A stretch of DNA of 64,000 bases from Papio anubis (Eukaryota > Chordata > Mammalia > Primates > Cercopithecidae): assembly GCF_008728515.1 (NCBI RefSeq), contig NC_044986.1, positions 60,811,159-60,875,158 on the forward strand, in the 5' to 3' direction. Positions 1 through 11,944 of the stretch are shown here, in pieces; position 1 is the stretch's first letter; each line of letters starts with the position of its first letter. The translations under genes were made by a program, and so were the position numbers. The notes under the pieces are model-generated. The model was not told where the DNA came from. It saw only the letters and a program-made list of their open reading frames with translations, and made no database searches.

Positions 1-829
1 GGCATTAAATTCAGTATACCGTATCAATTAATGATATACATTTCAGCAAAATAAAAAAGAAAGGGATTTCCTCTACTCCTGACAAAGGACATATGCAAAA
101 ATTACATCATATTCAACACTGAAATAGTAAATACTTTCCCTCCAATATGGGAACCAAGATTAAAAAAATGTTTGTTCTCATCACTTATATTTAATGATGT
201 TCTGGAGTTCTTAGTAATAAGCCAGAATAAAAATAAAAGAAAAAGAAAAGAATCGCATAAAAAAGAAAATGTAATTATTTGCAATTATGTGATTGTGTAT
301 ATAAAATATCCTAAGAAATATATTCTTAGATTCTAAAGCCAGTAAGATTCTAAAACCAGTAAGTGGTTATTCTGGTGATTCTAAAACCAGTAAGTGGAAT
401 TAGCAAGATCATAGAATACCAGGTACATAACACAGTATTTTATCCTAGGAAATAAAACTTTAATACTGTCTCTATGAAAATATCTTAAAAACACAAAATA
501 AATATTATCAATAATAATAAAATTAACAGAGATACACTCATAACGCCAAATCATTTTCAAGAGAAATTAAATAAAAAATAAATAACTTGAGTATATATAA
601 TATATATATTTAATGAATTGGTAGACCAATTGTTTTATGTACTTGGTAATTCTAAGTTATTACTTCATGGTGATGGCTAAAATTCCAAGAGCTCAGAATA
701 TCAAACGTTGGCAAGAACAAGAAGTAACTGGACCTCTATCTAATCAAAGTTATACAACCACTTTGAAAAATGATTTGGCAGATTCTCATAGAGTTATATA
801 TGAATCTATTCTGTGACTCAGTAATTTCA
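1..829. other. AT-rich stretch without recognised gene
   Basis: No coding or known repeat signature was recognised. It is A/T-rich with short A-runs and an alternating TA tract near 590-612. The only ordered structure is a small triplicated motif at 329-397, listed separately. Confidence 0.5.
329..397. repeat. Three imperfect copies of a ~17-20 bp unit
   Basis: The unit GATTCTAAAACCAGTAAG recurs at 329-345 (one substitution, last base absent), 346-363 and 377-394. Copies two and three also share the following TGG. The first two abut and the third is 13 bp further on. This looks like a local slippage or duplication event and not a known repeat family. Confidence 0.7.
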
Positions 830-1335
830 CACTTAGGTATCTACCCAAAAGCAATAAAAACTTATGTCCACAGATAGACTTGTATGTGGTTTAGCTGTTT
901 TATTCATCATGGTTCCAAACTAGAAACAACCTAAATGTCTATCAGTAAGAAAATGAATTTAAAAAACACTGTGGTATATTTATACAATGAAATATTGCAT
1001 GCCAATTAAAAGTAAAAAAGGAACTACTGATTCATGCAACTTGCATCAATTTCAAAAACATTATGTAATTTATGTGAGAGAAACAAAGACAAGCTACAGA
1101 ATACATACTCTGACTAAATTTACATAAAGTTTGAAACAGGTAAAACTGATTTCTGATAAAAATCTGATCAATGGTTGCCTGTGAGTGAAAGAGGTCAGGA
1201 GAGAACTTTCTGGGTGATGGAAATATTTTCAATTTAACTGTTGATTTCACTGGTACATATCTGTATATTTTAATCGAAGTTCATAGAATTTTATGCTTTG
1301 GATTGTATGAACAATTAATCTTAATAAAACAATAA
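830..1335 (+). mobile_element. L1M 3' end fragment
   Basis: The order of motifs matches the 3' end of an old L1 in sense orientation. First comes the block about non-identical 'few copies' DNA ending ORF2 (CTAGAAACAACCTAAATGTC near 921), then the ATATTTATACAATGAAATA segment, then the 3' UTR block with GGTTGCCTG and AACTTTCTGGGTGATGGAAA near 1205. It ends near an AATAAAAC at about 1322. The copy is heavily diverged and 5'-truncated. The exact L1M subfamily was not determined. Confidence 0.75.
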
Positions 1336-1504
1336 TGAAAGCAAGGTTTTATAAAATAGCATAACTTTGGTTTTATGTAAGAAATTTAAAAGAACTTAGG
1401 AATTGTTAATTCTTCTCTTCAACCTTTCAACCAGATGCAGTCACATATATAGCACACATATAATAGATACCCACATACATAAAAAATTTTACAGATCCAG
1501 ATTT

Positions 1505-1615
1505 GGATACTAAGGAAAATTAAAGGACTTTTCTGAGTTCACCGAACTAGTGATATAATTAGGATAAGACTCAGGTTTCCAGCTTCTACCCATTCTACTG
1601 TATTTGGTTCTCTCT
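1505..1615 (-). repeat. MIR fragment
   Basis: The segment runs through degenerate versions of the MIR core read in reverse: an AAGGACTTTTCTGAG-like block, a GTTCACCGAACTAGTGA-like block, then GACTCAGGTTTCC. The order fits an antisense MIR, but identity is low. Confidence 0.5.
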
Positions 1616-1619
1616 TCAC

Positions 1620-2435
1620 AATATCATACACTATATGTAAAATACTGCACATCCTTTTCACATATTGCAAATTATGAGAACAAGACACAACAAAAATATT
1701 AAGATAGCCTATAAACCCCTGGATTAATAACTATTTCAATCTTGATTTATCACTTAAAAAAAAATCTGTAACATGCTTTTTTGTGCTAGGTTTCATGGAT
1801 CTGTAGGTTGTTTATGAGTGGACTTTGGAAGATTTACAAATCTTTTGAAATTGTATGCAAACTTCTATGTTCATGTAGTATGCTCATTTTTCTGATCAGC
1901 AACTCCTACAGATTCTCATAGATTCAGTCACTCCCCACTCAAGAAAAATCACCGAAAAATTAAGGATTATTTCTCATTTAAATAGTAAATGTAAATGAAC
2001 TTTGAACTTTTGTATAAACATGAAGTGATAATGCACCCCAAGCAAGAGTCCAAAAGATGAAACTACAAAAAATATATACATATAATTGATTACAGGACAT
2101 TTAAAACAAACAATATACTCAGAAAAACTTGAAGGAAAAAATAAAAAATAAATAAAACATAGTAATCAATGAGTTGACAATTTTTACAACATATTTTTAG
2201 AACAGTGCCTGTTATAATGAGAACTATATTTCTTATTATGTATGCAAGATAAAATTATGATTTGAAAAATAATACAAAAAATTCTTATAATATATTGTGT
2301 TAAAAAATAACCCTAGAATTATAAAAGTGCACATCTCAAGGAAACTACCAAGATGGTAGTCATTGGGTTGTAAGATTACTAATTATTTTTGTTTTTATTT
2401 TCATCCTTGCCTGTGTAGGCTATCTTTCATAGAAA
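1620..2435. other. No recognised feature
   Basis: A/T-rich sequence with no open frame of note and no repeat that I can name. Confidence 0.5.
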
Positions 2436-2439
2436 TCGT

Positions 2440-2630
2440 CTCGTAAATCAGCAAAATGAAAAACATCCAAATAGAAAAATTGAGCAAAGCATATGAATAT
2501 ACATTTGAAGAGAAAGAAATGCAAATTATAAAACATATGAAAGTATCTTCTTCATCACCAGTAATCAAAATGATAGCAATTTAAACCACAGCAAGATACT
2601 CATTTTCCTGTATCTGATTATTTACATTGA
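2440..2630 (+). mobile_element. Old L1 fragment (ORF2 3' region)
   Basis: AATAGAAAAATTGAGCAAAG, then CATATGAAAGTATCTTCTTC, then CACCAGTAATCAAAATGATAGC and AACCACAGCAAGATACTCA follow the order of the L1 ORF2 C-terminal coding region. That region usually reads as 'hits, few, remaining animals' motifs ahead of the AATGAGATACC block. It is a diverged sense-strand piece flanked by unassigned DNA. Confidence 0.5.
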
Positions 2631-2634
2631 ACAT

Positions 2635-3180
2635 CTAGCTTTTAATTGTACATTCAAAGGAATGTTTTATGCTATACAATGTTAAAGATACAAAAAAACT
2701 GTTTCCAGTGGAAGACATTTTACATTTAAAGTAATTTAAATGCTTTTTAAAATCTCTCTTATCTGAAGACTATTAATTGTATGAAATTGAATGATATTGT
2801 TTTAATCTGGCACTAATTTATTTTAATAAAATAAAAAAATAATTGTAATGGCAATTATTTAATCTTATCACATGTCATATATATATGTATGTATTTTTTT
2901 TCTCCTACAACTATTTGAGAAATAAGTTGTTTGAAATAAAAATTAAGCATTGCAGCATCAAGGAAAAATGTGGTTACCCAGAAAATTATAGAAAATCAAA
3001 AGTCTGTCTGGTATGAGATTTTAAGGCTGGTGTTGCAACAAATCAAGCTGAATCAAGCTAAAAAGAAAAAATAAACAAAGCCAACAAGAAAACGTCTGAG
3101 CGATAAAGTAAATATAGTAAGGCCTATAGCTGAGCAGCTGCAGTTCTCAAGAATTATCTTAAATTTCTTTTCCTGTGCTT
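2635..3180. other. No recognised feature
   Basis: A/T-rich, with a short TATATATATG run near 2878 and no supported gene or named repeat. Confidence 0.5.
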
Positions 3181-3184
3181 TTTA

Positions 3185-3325
3185 ATTTAATCCTCAAAGT
3201 ATTTGTGAATTAAAGAGACTAATATTCTGTTTTATAAATTGTGGAATTGAACATTGGAGAATAAAATTACTTACTCAGGTAATTTTAGTTACTGACGGGC
3301 AGAATCTCAAATCAATGCAGGTCGC
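3185..3325 (-). repeat. MIR fragment
   Basis: TTAATCCTCAAAGTATTTG starts the segment. A decayed 'TTTTATAAATTGTGGAATTG' block (equivalent to the MIR tail-to-core order read in reverse) follows, then ACTTACTCAGGTAATTTTAG. The arrangement fits an antisense MIR of low identity. Confidence 0.5.
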
Positions 3326-3329
3326 CTCG

Positions 3330-4285
3330 TTCTGCTAAAAAGTAAGAAATGCTATATATCCGAAGATATCTTTAGCAAGAAATAAACACAAAAATACAAG
3401 CACTGTGAGTTGCAGCATCTTTTAAAATAGAGAACAGTATAATTGTACATGAGATGCATATCCCAAATTTCTCAAGCCTTAGCAGCTGGTGGAAATGAGC
3501 AAGGTTCGGGAACCAACCATCAAACTGTACTTGGAATCTCAAGACTTGTTCAACTTTCTGTGAACTACTTGTTTCCATTGATTTTTTCCTTCTTATTGAT
3601 TTGTTTTCCCTCAGGGCCCTGAAAACTGATGTGTACTGAGGTTCACTCAGCCTATGAGAGTAGATTAGAGTTACTGGAATTGCAAATGTGGACAGAGTTT
3701 AATTTTCCATCCAAAATCCCCCAGGGCATTTTAGCTTCCACGTAAGCCAGCTCATTAAAATATAATGCTGAGAAAGCATGGATCTTTTTCTAGAACTGGA
3801 TTACATATGCATGATGAAAAGTTACAACATGTTAGTAATGGTTTTGTGTTCTTTGTTACTAATATAAAAACTGACAAACTTTTTAAATTTTAGACATCAT
3901 GTTTATAAATTATAAAACGTTGATACTGAGAAAACTGGATAGCTCTAACATTAGAGCATTTAAATTATTGGAGAAGTAAAGATGCCAATTGGCACACCAT
4001 AGTCATCCTGTAGACATAGTTTTATTGAATTATGACTTTTGCATGGAATACTTGGTTATTAGCATAAGCAGGCAAAGGTCAGCCTTTAAATGTTTTTTCC
4101 TCTTTCTAAACATATTTTCAAGTTTATATAGTCCGTTGTTAGAGGCCATGATATATAAGAGATAAATCCCTCTTGAGAGTGAATTAGGAGACCTATATTG
4201 TATTTTATTTTATGTCCAGTTGATTTTACATTAGACAGTTTACATGATCATTGCCTTCAGTTTTCTCAATGACAAATGTCTGAAA
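3330..4285. other. No recognised feature
   Basis: Unique-looking A/T-rich DNA. Open frames here are short and do not resemble any protein family. Confidence 0.45.
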
Positions 4286-4289
4286 TTTG

Positions 4290-4700
4290 GGACACTCCTT
4301 ACCTTTCAAATTTCACCTCCAGCTAGTCTTACTAACTTTTGGTCACACGGAAATATTTTCAGCTTCAAATATTCTTCCAAACATTTTCTTGCCTAAAACC
4401 TTTGCACACAGTATCGAGGTGTCTATTCAAAATGCTTTCCCCAAAGTTCTTTACATTGCTGATGCCTTCTTGTCATAGTTTTGATTAAGTGAGCTCCCTT
4501 CAAAGAGGTCCTTGTGTTGAACTCACCTATGCAGGTCCCTCCCTTCTACCTCATTCCTAGAATTCTGTATTTTAAGATTTGGTAAGACATTAATTTCTTT
4601 ATTTTTAATATATGCTTGTTTTCTTAAATCATTATTCATTTGTTTACCCCTTTATTCCCTTTCTCTGCCAACAAAACTAAATTTTCACAGCACAGGATCT
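4290..4700 (+). repeat. L2 fragment
   Basis: CTTGCCTAAAACCTTTGCAC at about 4390, then GTCTATTCAAAATGCTTTCC, then CAAAGAGGTCCTTGTG and a pyrimidine-rich CCTCCCTTCTACC block follow the order of the L2 3' half, sense orientation. The copy is diverged. The open frame at 4287-4478 lies inside it and is not a gene. Confidence 0.65.
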
Positions 4701-4978
4701 AAGATCCTATGTGTGTGGACACACCTACTATGCTCCCTCTAGAATTTCTCTTTATGAAGTAATGGCTTCAGAGAGGGCTCTTCAGGCAGTGTGAATGCAG
4801 AACTCAAGTCTAAACCCTCAAGATCATGTCCTTTGGCTACCATCCAACTTGTTTTCTCATTTATTTATTTGTCTTTTTGACAGTATTTTGCCAAATTACA
4901 CAGTCCTATCTGAATTTATAATTGACTCATTTTTTTTTTCTACTCATAAACCCTGATTTTTTATTGCCTCCAATACAA
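4700..4978. other. No recognised feature
   Basis: Short unassigned interval between the L2 fragment and the Tigger element. It contains only T-rich runs. Confidence 0.45.
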
Positions 4979-5070
4979 TACAGTCCTGCATCACATAATG
5001 ACCGTGTGGTCAATGATGGACCACATATGTGATGGTAGTCCCATAACATTATAACAGAGCTGAAAAATTT

Positions 5071-5074
5071 CTAT
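5071..5074. repeat. 4-bp target duplication, left copy
   Basis: CTAT directly before the TG start of the LTR. It matches CTAT at 5889-5892 after the LTR's CA end. A 4-bp duplication is typical of ERV1-class insertions. Confidence 0.8.
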
Positions 5075-5888
5075 TGGTGGGGCAGGAGGCACAGAACTTC
5101 TGAGTAGAAGAGGGTGGGTCCCTGGCAATGGCCTCACCCTTAAGCTGAAAAGCCTGATATGGTGGCACAAATTGGGAACTGACATCCTTGTTTTCCTGCT
5201 TGAAAGTTACCTTTGCCAAAACCACCCATGACCTGCTCTGCAATCCAATCCTATGCCCATAAAAACCCCAGGCTCAGCTGGCAGTGTGAGGAGAAGCAGC
5301 TGGACATGAGAGACTATGCTTGGATGTTGGAGAGAAGCTGCTTGACTTCAGAGAGACAGCTTGATGGTACAGCTTTGGAGATCAGTTTGGCCAGGGACGG
5401 CCAGTCTCCAGGGAAAGATTACCTTCCTGCTCCATCCACTTTTCAGCTCTCTTTCCCACTGAGAGACAATTTCATCAGCAATAAAATCCCCTACATTTGC
5501 CATCTGCAATTCATTCATCCAACCTCATTCCTCCTGGATGCCAGACAAGAACTTGTGTGCCAAGTCGCGGGTGCAAAAAGCTGTCACACTGACCCTCCAC
5601 CACGCTGTTAACACTTAAGCCATCCATGGATGGTAAACTAAAAGGGTACTGTAACACTTCTTCTGGGGCTTCAGGGGTTGCAGGCACCCTTTTCTAGATG
5701 CTGCTACAAGGCTAGCATGGAGTTTGCTCTTGGCGGCGCCCAAAGGTGTTTGTCCCAGCTCCTGCACCTGCTCTCCTGAGTTCCCCCTCCTGTGAGGGGT
5801 GGAGCAGCGATTGATTGGAGTTTGCTCTGCCGGTGCCCAAGCACTCCAGTTCCTGCCCCCAAAGGGGTCAGGGAAATATCCTGCTTCA
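5075..5888 (+). mobile_element. Solo LTR, ERV1 class, inside the Tigger element
   Basis: The segment starts TGGTGGGGCAGG and ends CTGCTTCA, giving the TG...CA ends of an LTR, with CTAT on both sides. Inside it are a CCAAT-type box near 5241-5250, a TATA-like CATAAAAAC at about 5259 and a polyadenylation signal AATAAA at 5480-5485. These order U3, R and U5 on the plus strand. No retroviral internal genes flank it, so it is a solo LTR left by recombination. It resembles the LTR1 group, but that name is tentative. The 132-codon open frame at 5213-5611 is inside the LTR and is not considered a gene. Confidence 0.8.
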
Positions 5889-6165
5889 CTATTGCCTTAT
5901 AACAACTTAGCGATCACAATGACATATCCATCATAAAGTCATGGCGCAACACATTATTCATGTGTTTGTGGTGATGCTGGTGTAAACAAACTTACTGTGT
6001 TGCTAGTCATATAAATATAGTACATACAGTTATGTACAGTACATAATACTTGACAATGATAACAAACAACTATGTGACTGGCTATGTATTTACTATACTA
6101 TGCTTTTAATAATTAGAGTGTACTTCTTATAAAAAGAAAAGTTAACTGCAAAACAGTCTTAGGCA

Positions 6166-6315
6166 AGTTTTTCAAGGGGTATTACAGAAAAAGGAGTTAT
6201 TATCACAGGCGAGGACAACTCCATGCCTGTTATTGCCCCTGAAGAACTTAGAGTGGGACAAGATGTGGAGGTGAAAGATAGTGTTATTGATGACCCTGAC
6301 CCTGTGAAGGCCTAG
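6166..6315 (+). pseudogene. Remnant C-terminal coding tail of Tigger transposase
   Basis: An open stretch with an ATG at 6223 reads MPVIAPEELRVGQDVEVKDS and then an acidic VIDDPDPVKA before a TAG at 6313. The same frame stays open upstream to about 6166. The acidic tail followed by a non-coding A/T-rich end fits the last codons of the autonomous element's transposase. The DNA-binding and DDE catalytic parts are absent from this copy, so it cannot be active. The assignment to transposase is inferred from its position in the element. Confidence 0.4.
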
Positions 6316-7159
6316 GTTAAGGTGTGTTTGTGTCTTAGTTTTTAACAAAAAAGTTTAAAAATTTAAAAAGAAATAGAAAAAAGTTTATAAATAAAGATAT
6401 TAAGAAAGAAAATGTTTTTGTTAGCTGTACAATGTGTTTGTGGTGTAAACTGTCACTACAAAGGAGTCAAAAAGTTTAAAAAATTAAAAGGATTCTAATA
6501 TAAAAAAGAGTAAGCCAAGGTTAATTTATTATTTAAAAAAGGAAAACATTGTTTTTACAAATTTAGCTTGCTCTAAATGTATATATAGTCTACAGTAGTG
6601 TATAGCAATGTTCTGGGTCTTCACATTCACTCACCACTCACTGACTCACCCAGAGCAACTTCAAGTCTTGCACGCTTCATTCAGTCAGTGCCCTAAACAA
6701 GTATACCATTTTTATCTTCAAGACCATATTTTTACTGTACCTTTTCTATGTTTAGATATGTCTGTTACACCAACACTTGCCACTGTGTTACAGTTGCCTC
6801 TATTATCCAGGACAGTAACAGGCTGCACAGCTTTGTTACCTAGGAGTAATAGGCTATATATACCATATGGCCTAAGTGTGTAGTAGGCTATACTACCTAT
6901 ATTTGTGTAAGTACACTCTATGCTGTTCACACAACAATGAAAGTACCTAATAACACATTTCTCAGAACGTATTCCTGTAGTTAAGCAACACATGACTGTA
7001 CTTTGTTTTTATGATCAGCATTTTACTTATCACTAAAAATAAATTTGTTGAATTAATAACTAATAAATGAATGAGGCAATAGAAAAACATGATTTCTGTT
7101 TTCCAATTCTAATTCTTTTTATTTTCTTGCTTGTTTTCTTTTTTCTTCTTTTTAAATTT

Positions 7160-7340
7160 ACTAAGTAGCCGGGTGTGCTGGCACATACCTGTAATCCCAG
7201 CTACTCAGGAAGCTGAAGTGGGAGGGTCACTTGAGCCTGGGTGTTTCGGGCTGCAGTGAGCCGGGATTGCACCACTGCACTCCAGCCTTGGTGACAAAGA
7301 AAGAACCTGTCTCAACAAAACAAAACAAAACAAATCAAAA
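7160..7340 (+). mobile_element. Alu, 5'-truncated (right arm)
   Basis: The copy begins in the middle A-rich region and continues through CTGTAATCCCAGCTACTCAG, TGCAGTGAGCCGGGATTGCA and CACTGCACTCCAGCC. The tail is composed of CAAAA units. The left arm is missing. No clear target duplication was found. Confidence 0.85.
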
Positions 7341-7544
7341 TACACAAGCAATTAAAGAAAAAAGAGAGATGAAAAATACTTTTAAATAATCTCCTTGTTT
7401 CTTACCACCCAGACTACGAATAATCATCTCCCTAACTGCCTAACTTTTACATAAACCAGATTAGTAAATTGAACCCACCAGCTTTATTAGTATTCATCAA
7501 CTTATCTGTAGGCTATATATTCTTCTTCTATTTCGAATTATAAG

Positions 7545-7725
7545 ACCTGTGATGACTTGAGATTCTGTCCTTCAATAACTCAGCCATCTTGGTAAGTAAT
7601 TCTTTTTCTTGAAAGCTCCAATTTCATTATTTGTAAGTAGGGTATTAAACTCTTCACTTCATGGCCATTTTTAGGATTAAGTAAAAGAGTTTGGGTGAAG
7701 AAACCTAACACAGTGCTGAAGATGC
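7545..7725 (+). repeat. MIR fragment
   Basis: GATGACTTGAGATTCTGTCC, then AGCTCCAATTTCATTATTTG (equivalent to the TTTCCTCATCTGTAAAATGG block), then ATTTTTAGGATTAAGTAAAA and AACCTAACACAGTGCTGAAG. The order matches a sense MIR from its core to its 3' side. Confidence 0.6.
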
Positions 7726-7729
7726 AGTG

Positions 7730-10050
7730 TTTTATTTGCTCTTTTAGTATTGTATCCTCTAAGTTATATTCTTTTTCATAAACAATGCTTTTTTAGCTCT
7801 TTAAGTTTCTCTCCAGTAGTTTATTTTTCATTCCTATGTGAGCAATATTCAAATATCACTTTATTCTATTCCTTGTGCATTTTCCTTTATGCTGGTGTCC
7901 TAGTAGAGATGGGATTATATAAAGTCACTTATAAAAGATAGCTTTAAAACCATTTACATTTAAGGCTTCTTTATTCTGGATAACTTCATCATCCTGGTTG
8001 GATTAAAATGGAAAATATTGTTTCCCTCTATCCTGTTTGGTGTATGTTATTTTTGTGCACAGATTTAGGGGGAAAAACAAGTATGATGAAAAGAGAGAAG
8101 AAACAGAGCAAGTGCTGGCCACAGAACTATTTTGAGAGTCCTAGTACATCAGGAAGAAATATGCATTTAAAATAGATGTGTTCTCATTCCTTAGTGAGCA
8201 GCTTCCTAACAAGCTAACCCACTCCATGACAATCTTCATATTAATTTCATTCTGCTACGTTCAACACATTTGACCTGTAAACACCAGATTATCATAAAAG
8301 AAGCTTATCTTGTATCAGAATGTTTTTTGATTTTCCTAATATTAACCTAATTGGTTATAAAATTAATTTTTTGTAATCATGAAAAACACCACTCTGAATT
8401 TTCTAATGTGTGAAACAATAATTGTATACTATTAAGAAGAGTGTGGTTTTATACTCTAAATTGATGAAATGGGTCATGGAAGAGGTTCTTTCCAACAATC
8501 TGCTGCAATTTTTCATACTTAAATAGCTATTTTTAGGATTAAGAAAAAGGTGCATGTTTTAAGAATAGCTGCTCAGGAAGTAATATCTTCAGTTGTATAC
8601 ACTGTAAAACTGATGAGATTTGGAAATGAAGGATTTTTTTTTTGTCTTTTATTCTGACAGATTTTAGTGTTTTTTTTGTTTTTGTTTTTTGTTTTTATAA
8701 AACCATCAGACATCAGTAGTATGTTCTATTATAAATCTGTTCCCTAAAATAGTTTGGAAAACAGAAGTTAATTTTTACAATAATAAGGATGTTACATTTT
8801 AGCTAGGCTGTGCTATTCCTACTAACAGAAGTTGTATTTGGGCAGCAACAGAATTTCGTATTTATAAATTTACATATATTAACTATGATGACAGTTACAA
8901 ATGAATGTTTAGACAGGTATTTTGGAGAAAACAGATGAAATATATTTGGGATACAACATTGTAATTTTTATATAAAATGATTTATCTTTTTGGATCCAAT
9001 CTAACGTTCAGACTCTGTAATATTTGCTTTACAAATTAAAACTGTCTTTAAAAAATGATTCGGCAGCCACATACAAAGAATAGTAAGTCATTTTATTACC
9101 TTTGGCCATGATTATTTGAATGCATTTTCTATTAAAACTGTGCTGGCATTTTCATCATATACACTCAAATAATGTAACTTATTTTTATTTTTCTTTCAAT
9201 AGTTGTGCCTGTTTAAGAAATAGGACATTTATAAAGCTGACTCAGACAAAAATAGTAAGTATTGTTTACAAATAGGAAATTTGAATGTAAAAGGAGTTAT
9301 GATGAATTTTTTAAGCTAATGTTTTAAATTTGTGGAGGTTAACTATATTCAGTCAAAAGAAATAAAGTAATTTGTTTGCAAATTAATGTACCCAGATGTG
9401 CTGCAGGGTAAGGGCAAGTTCCAATAATATTTACTTTTTAAAACATATTTGAGGGAAGTACTCCATTAAACCATTTGCAATTATTTAAAAACTACTGTGT
9501 TATAAATTGCTTATGATAAATGAAATGCTCTTAAGATGATTGGAAAGAAGTAAAGGGTTACAATTTTAATTAAAGAGTAATCCTTATTATTGTAGGCAAA
9601 ACAATTTTTGGAGTGACATTGAGGTTAGGGATAAATTGGGGCACTGACCGTGAGTCAGTGATCTGGTTGTCAAGGTAATTCTCCAGATTGGAAAAAGGCA
9701 CCCAGTGATGTTACATAGAGAAACATAGCAATTGCTCCCTATATTCTAGAAGTAAGGCTTGGTGATTTAAGTCAAACTTGCAGATGATCAAACAATTACT
9801 TCTGGTAATTAGAAAGTATTATTTACAATGAAAAGGCATATGTTTAATTTTAAGGCATATTTTTACTTTTTAATACAATCTCTGAGAAGTAGTATCAGAT
9901 TTTACTGTTTACATCAAGTGCAAAGAGCTCATTTGCATGCGTGTTTATTTTTTTGACGTCCAAGCATACATAGTAAAACATTTTTCCTTACAGGCAGAAA
10001 TTCCTGCAGTCCATCCATCCATCAAGCAGTAAGGGACAAATGTTGAAATT
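7730..10050. other. Unassigned A/T-rich interval
   Basis: About 2.3 kb with no recognised gene or named repeat. T-rich low-complexity runs occur at about 8634-8700, with poly-T and TTTTTG units. Open frames are short. Confidence 0.45.
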
Positions 10051-10052
10051 TA

Positions 10053-10354
10053 GGGGCTGGGCGTGGCAGCTCGCCCCTGTAATCCCAGCACTTTGGGAGG
10101 CCAAGGTGGGCGGATCACTTGAGGTCAGGTGTCCCAGACTAGTCTGGCCAACATAGTGAAACCCCGTCTCCACTGAAAATACAAAAATTAGCTGGGCATG
10201 GTGTTGCGCCTGTAGTCCCAGCTACTCTGAGGCTCAGGCAGGAGAATCTCTTGAACCCAGGAGATGGACGGTGCAGCGAACCGAGAACACGCCACTGCGC
10301 TCCAGCCTTTGTGAGACTCCATCTCTAAAAGAAAAAAGAAAATAGAAAAAAAAA
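10053..10354 (+). mobile_element. Alu, near full length
   Basis: GGCTGGGCGTGGCAGCTCGC opens the left arm, the middle reads CTGAAAATACAAAAATTAGC and the right arm ends CGCTCCAGCC. A short deletion removes part of the GGGTGACAGAG block before the A-rich tail. It is AluS-like. Target duplication not resolved. Confidence 0.9.
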
Positions 10355-10599
10355 TGAGTGTGTGTGGTGTGCGTGTTTAACAATAGGGCCTTTATTTTTA
10401 ATGTCAAAGTTCTTTGTCAAAGGTACAAAGAATAATACAATGTGCACTTGAGTTCTTCCATTGCCATTAGAAAATAAACTTTATTAGCTTCAAACCTGCT
10501 ATGAACCCTTCCATTTTCCCTCATAGAGATTATTGACATAATCCTTTTATAGTCCTCATATTTCACTTCATTTTAGTTTTACTATATGTAACATTCATA

Positions 10600-11940
10600 A
10601 TAAGCTATATTATTTTCTTTTATATTTTTGTTTTTATCTGTGTTATATTTTTTCTGAGAATTACTTTTTTGCTCAACATTACATTTCTGAGATAAATCCA
10701 TGCTGCTTTGATAACTAAGTTCAGTGTATTTACTTCTGAATAATGGGAGAATTTGTTAACTTTCTTTTGAAATCTCATGAGTACAAAATAATATATTTTG
10801 GTTTTGATTTAGTTTTACTAACTTCTGCCTAGTTTGGGTCTCTATTCACTTTTTATTGGCCATTTCTTCATCCTCTAAGAAAAGCCTGTGTTTGTCGTGG
10901 CTCATTTTTCTAATGGATTGTTTCTGTTTTCCTTTTTGATTTTAATAGTCTTTATATGTCCTAGCCCTCACGCAATATTTGATCACTTACTTTGTTACAT
11001 GCTTTTTTCATACACAGAAGTTTTAATTTAAAGTGATCCTAATATAAGTATTCAGTTATAGCATTAGGTACATGAAAATGTGGAAATTGCATTTTGCTTT
11101 TAGTAGCCTGTGTGGGATATTATGTCAAACTCCCAATTAGTTTCTATGGGAAAACTTGATAGACCAAATATATCAGGTAGGTGTTTCATGAATTTTTTTT
11201 ATTATTAGGTGAAAGAAATTTTTTTCCATTTTTACTTTGTAGGACATTTTTAAGAAATGGATGTTGGATTATGTTAAGTACTTTTCTGCATCTATAGAGA
11301 TGATCATATTTAAAAATTTTTTTTAGTCTGTCAAGATAGAGAATAATATTGGCAAGTTTTCAAATCTTAAGTCAATCTTACATTCTTGGTTTATATCACA
11401 TCCTTGTACATATACTGGCCATGATATATCATCTTGTTTATATGTTGTAGAATTTCATTTGCTAAAATTTGGTTGCAATTTTTATATCCTAGTTTATGAG
11501 GGACATTGTGCTATAGTTTTATTTTCTTATAATACCTTTGTCTGCCTTTGGTATCAGAGTTATAACGGTAACCACATAGAATAACTTGGGAAGTACTCTT
11601 TCTCTTTTCAATTTTGGGGAAGGAATTGAATTGTTTCTTCCATAACTATTTATATAAATCCTCCTCTAAAACCATCTGAAGTTAGAATTTTCTCTGTGAA
11701 CAGTTGTTTAAACTACAACTACAATTTATTTAATAAATATTGGGCTATTCAGGTTATCTTTTTTTTCCTGAATGAATTTTGGCAGTTTGTAGCTTTTGAG
11801 GAATTTGTTTATTTCATCTAAGCTATCAAATTTATTGGCATAAATTTGCTTATAATGTTTTCATGTTATCCTTTTAAGATTCGTAGAATCTATTGTGTCC
11901 CATCTCTCATTCCTGATATTTATGTTCTGTTCCATTTAAA
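10600..11940 (-). mobile_element. Old L1M, antisense and internally rearranged
   Basis: The plus strand shows L1 read backwards. At 10660-10750 is a TTTGCTCAACATTACATTTC block from the end of ORF2. At 10820-11060 lies a CATTTCTTCATCCTC...TTTATATGTC block. At 11260-11340 is the reverse-transcriptase region block with GGATGTTGGATTATGT and CTGCATCTATAGAGATGATC. Further RT-domain signals continue to about 11940. It is highly diverged with stops throughout. Edges are approximate. Confidence 0.65.
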
Positions 11941-11944
11941 TAAG

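Larger units (their letters stand above)
4981..6998 (+). mobile_element. Tigger-type DNA transposon, split by a solo LTR
   Basis: The element begins CAGTCCTGCATCACATAATG and ends CAACACATGACTG, so its ends are imperfect terminal inverted repeats. TA dinucleotides flank it at 4979-4980 and 6999-7000, as expected for TcMar/Tigger insertion. About 1.2 kb belongs to the transposon; 5075-5888 is a later LTR. The shared sequence resumes at 5893 and includes a remnant coding tail (6166-6315), so this is probably a deleted derivative of an autonomous element. A shorter relative lies at 60189-60590. The exact Tigger subfamily was not decided. Confidence 0.8.

Noticed and set aside
5213..5611. 132-codon plus-strand open frame
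   Set aside because: It lies wholly inside the solo LTR across its U3/R region, with no known protein features.
5700..5850. Possible CpG island
   Set aside because: Only a few CpGs near GGCGGCGCCC within the LTR. Too short and not sustained.
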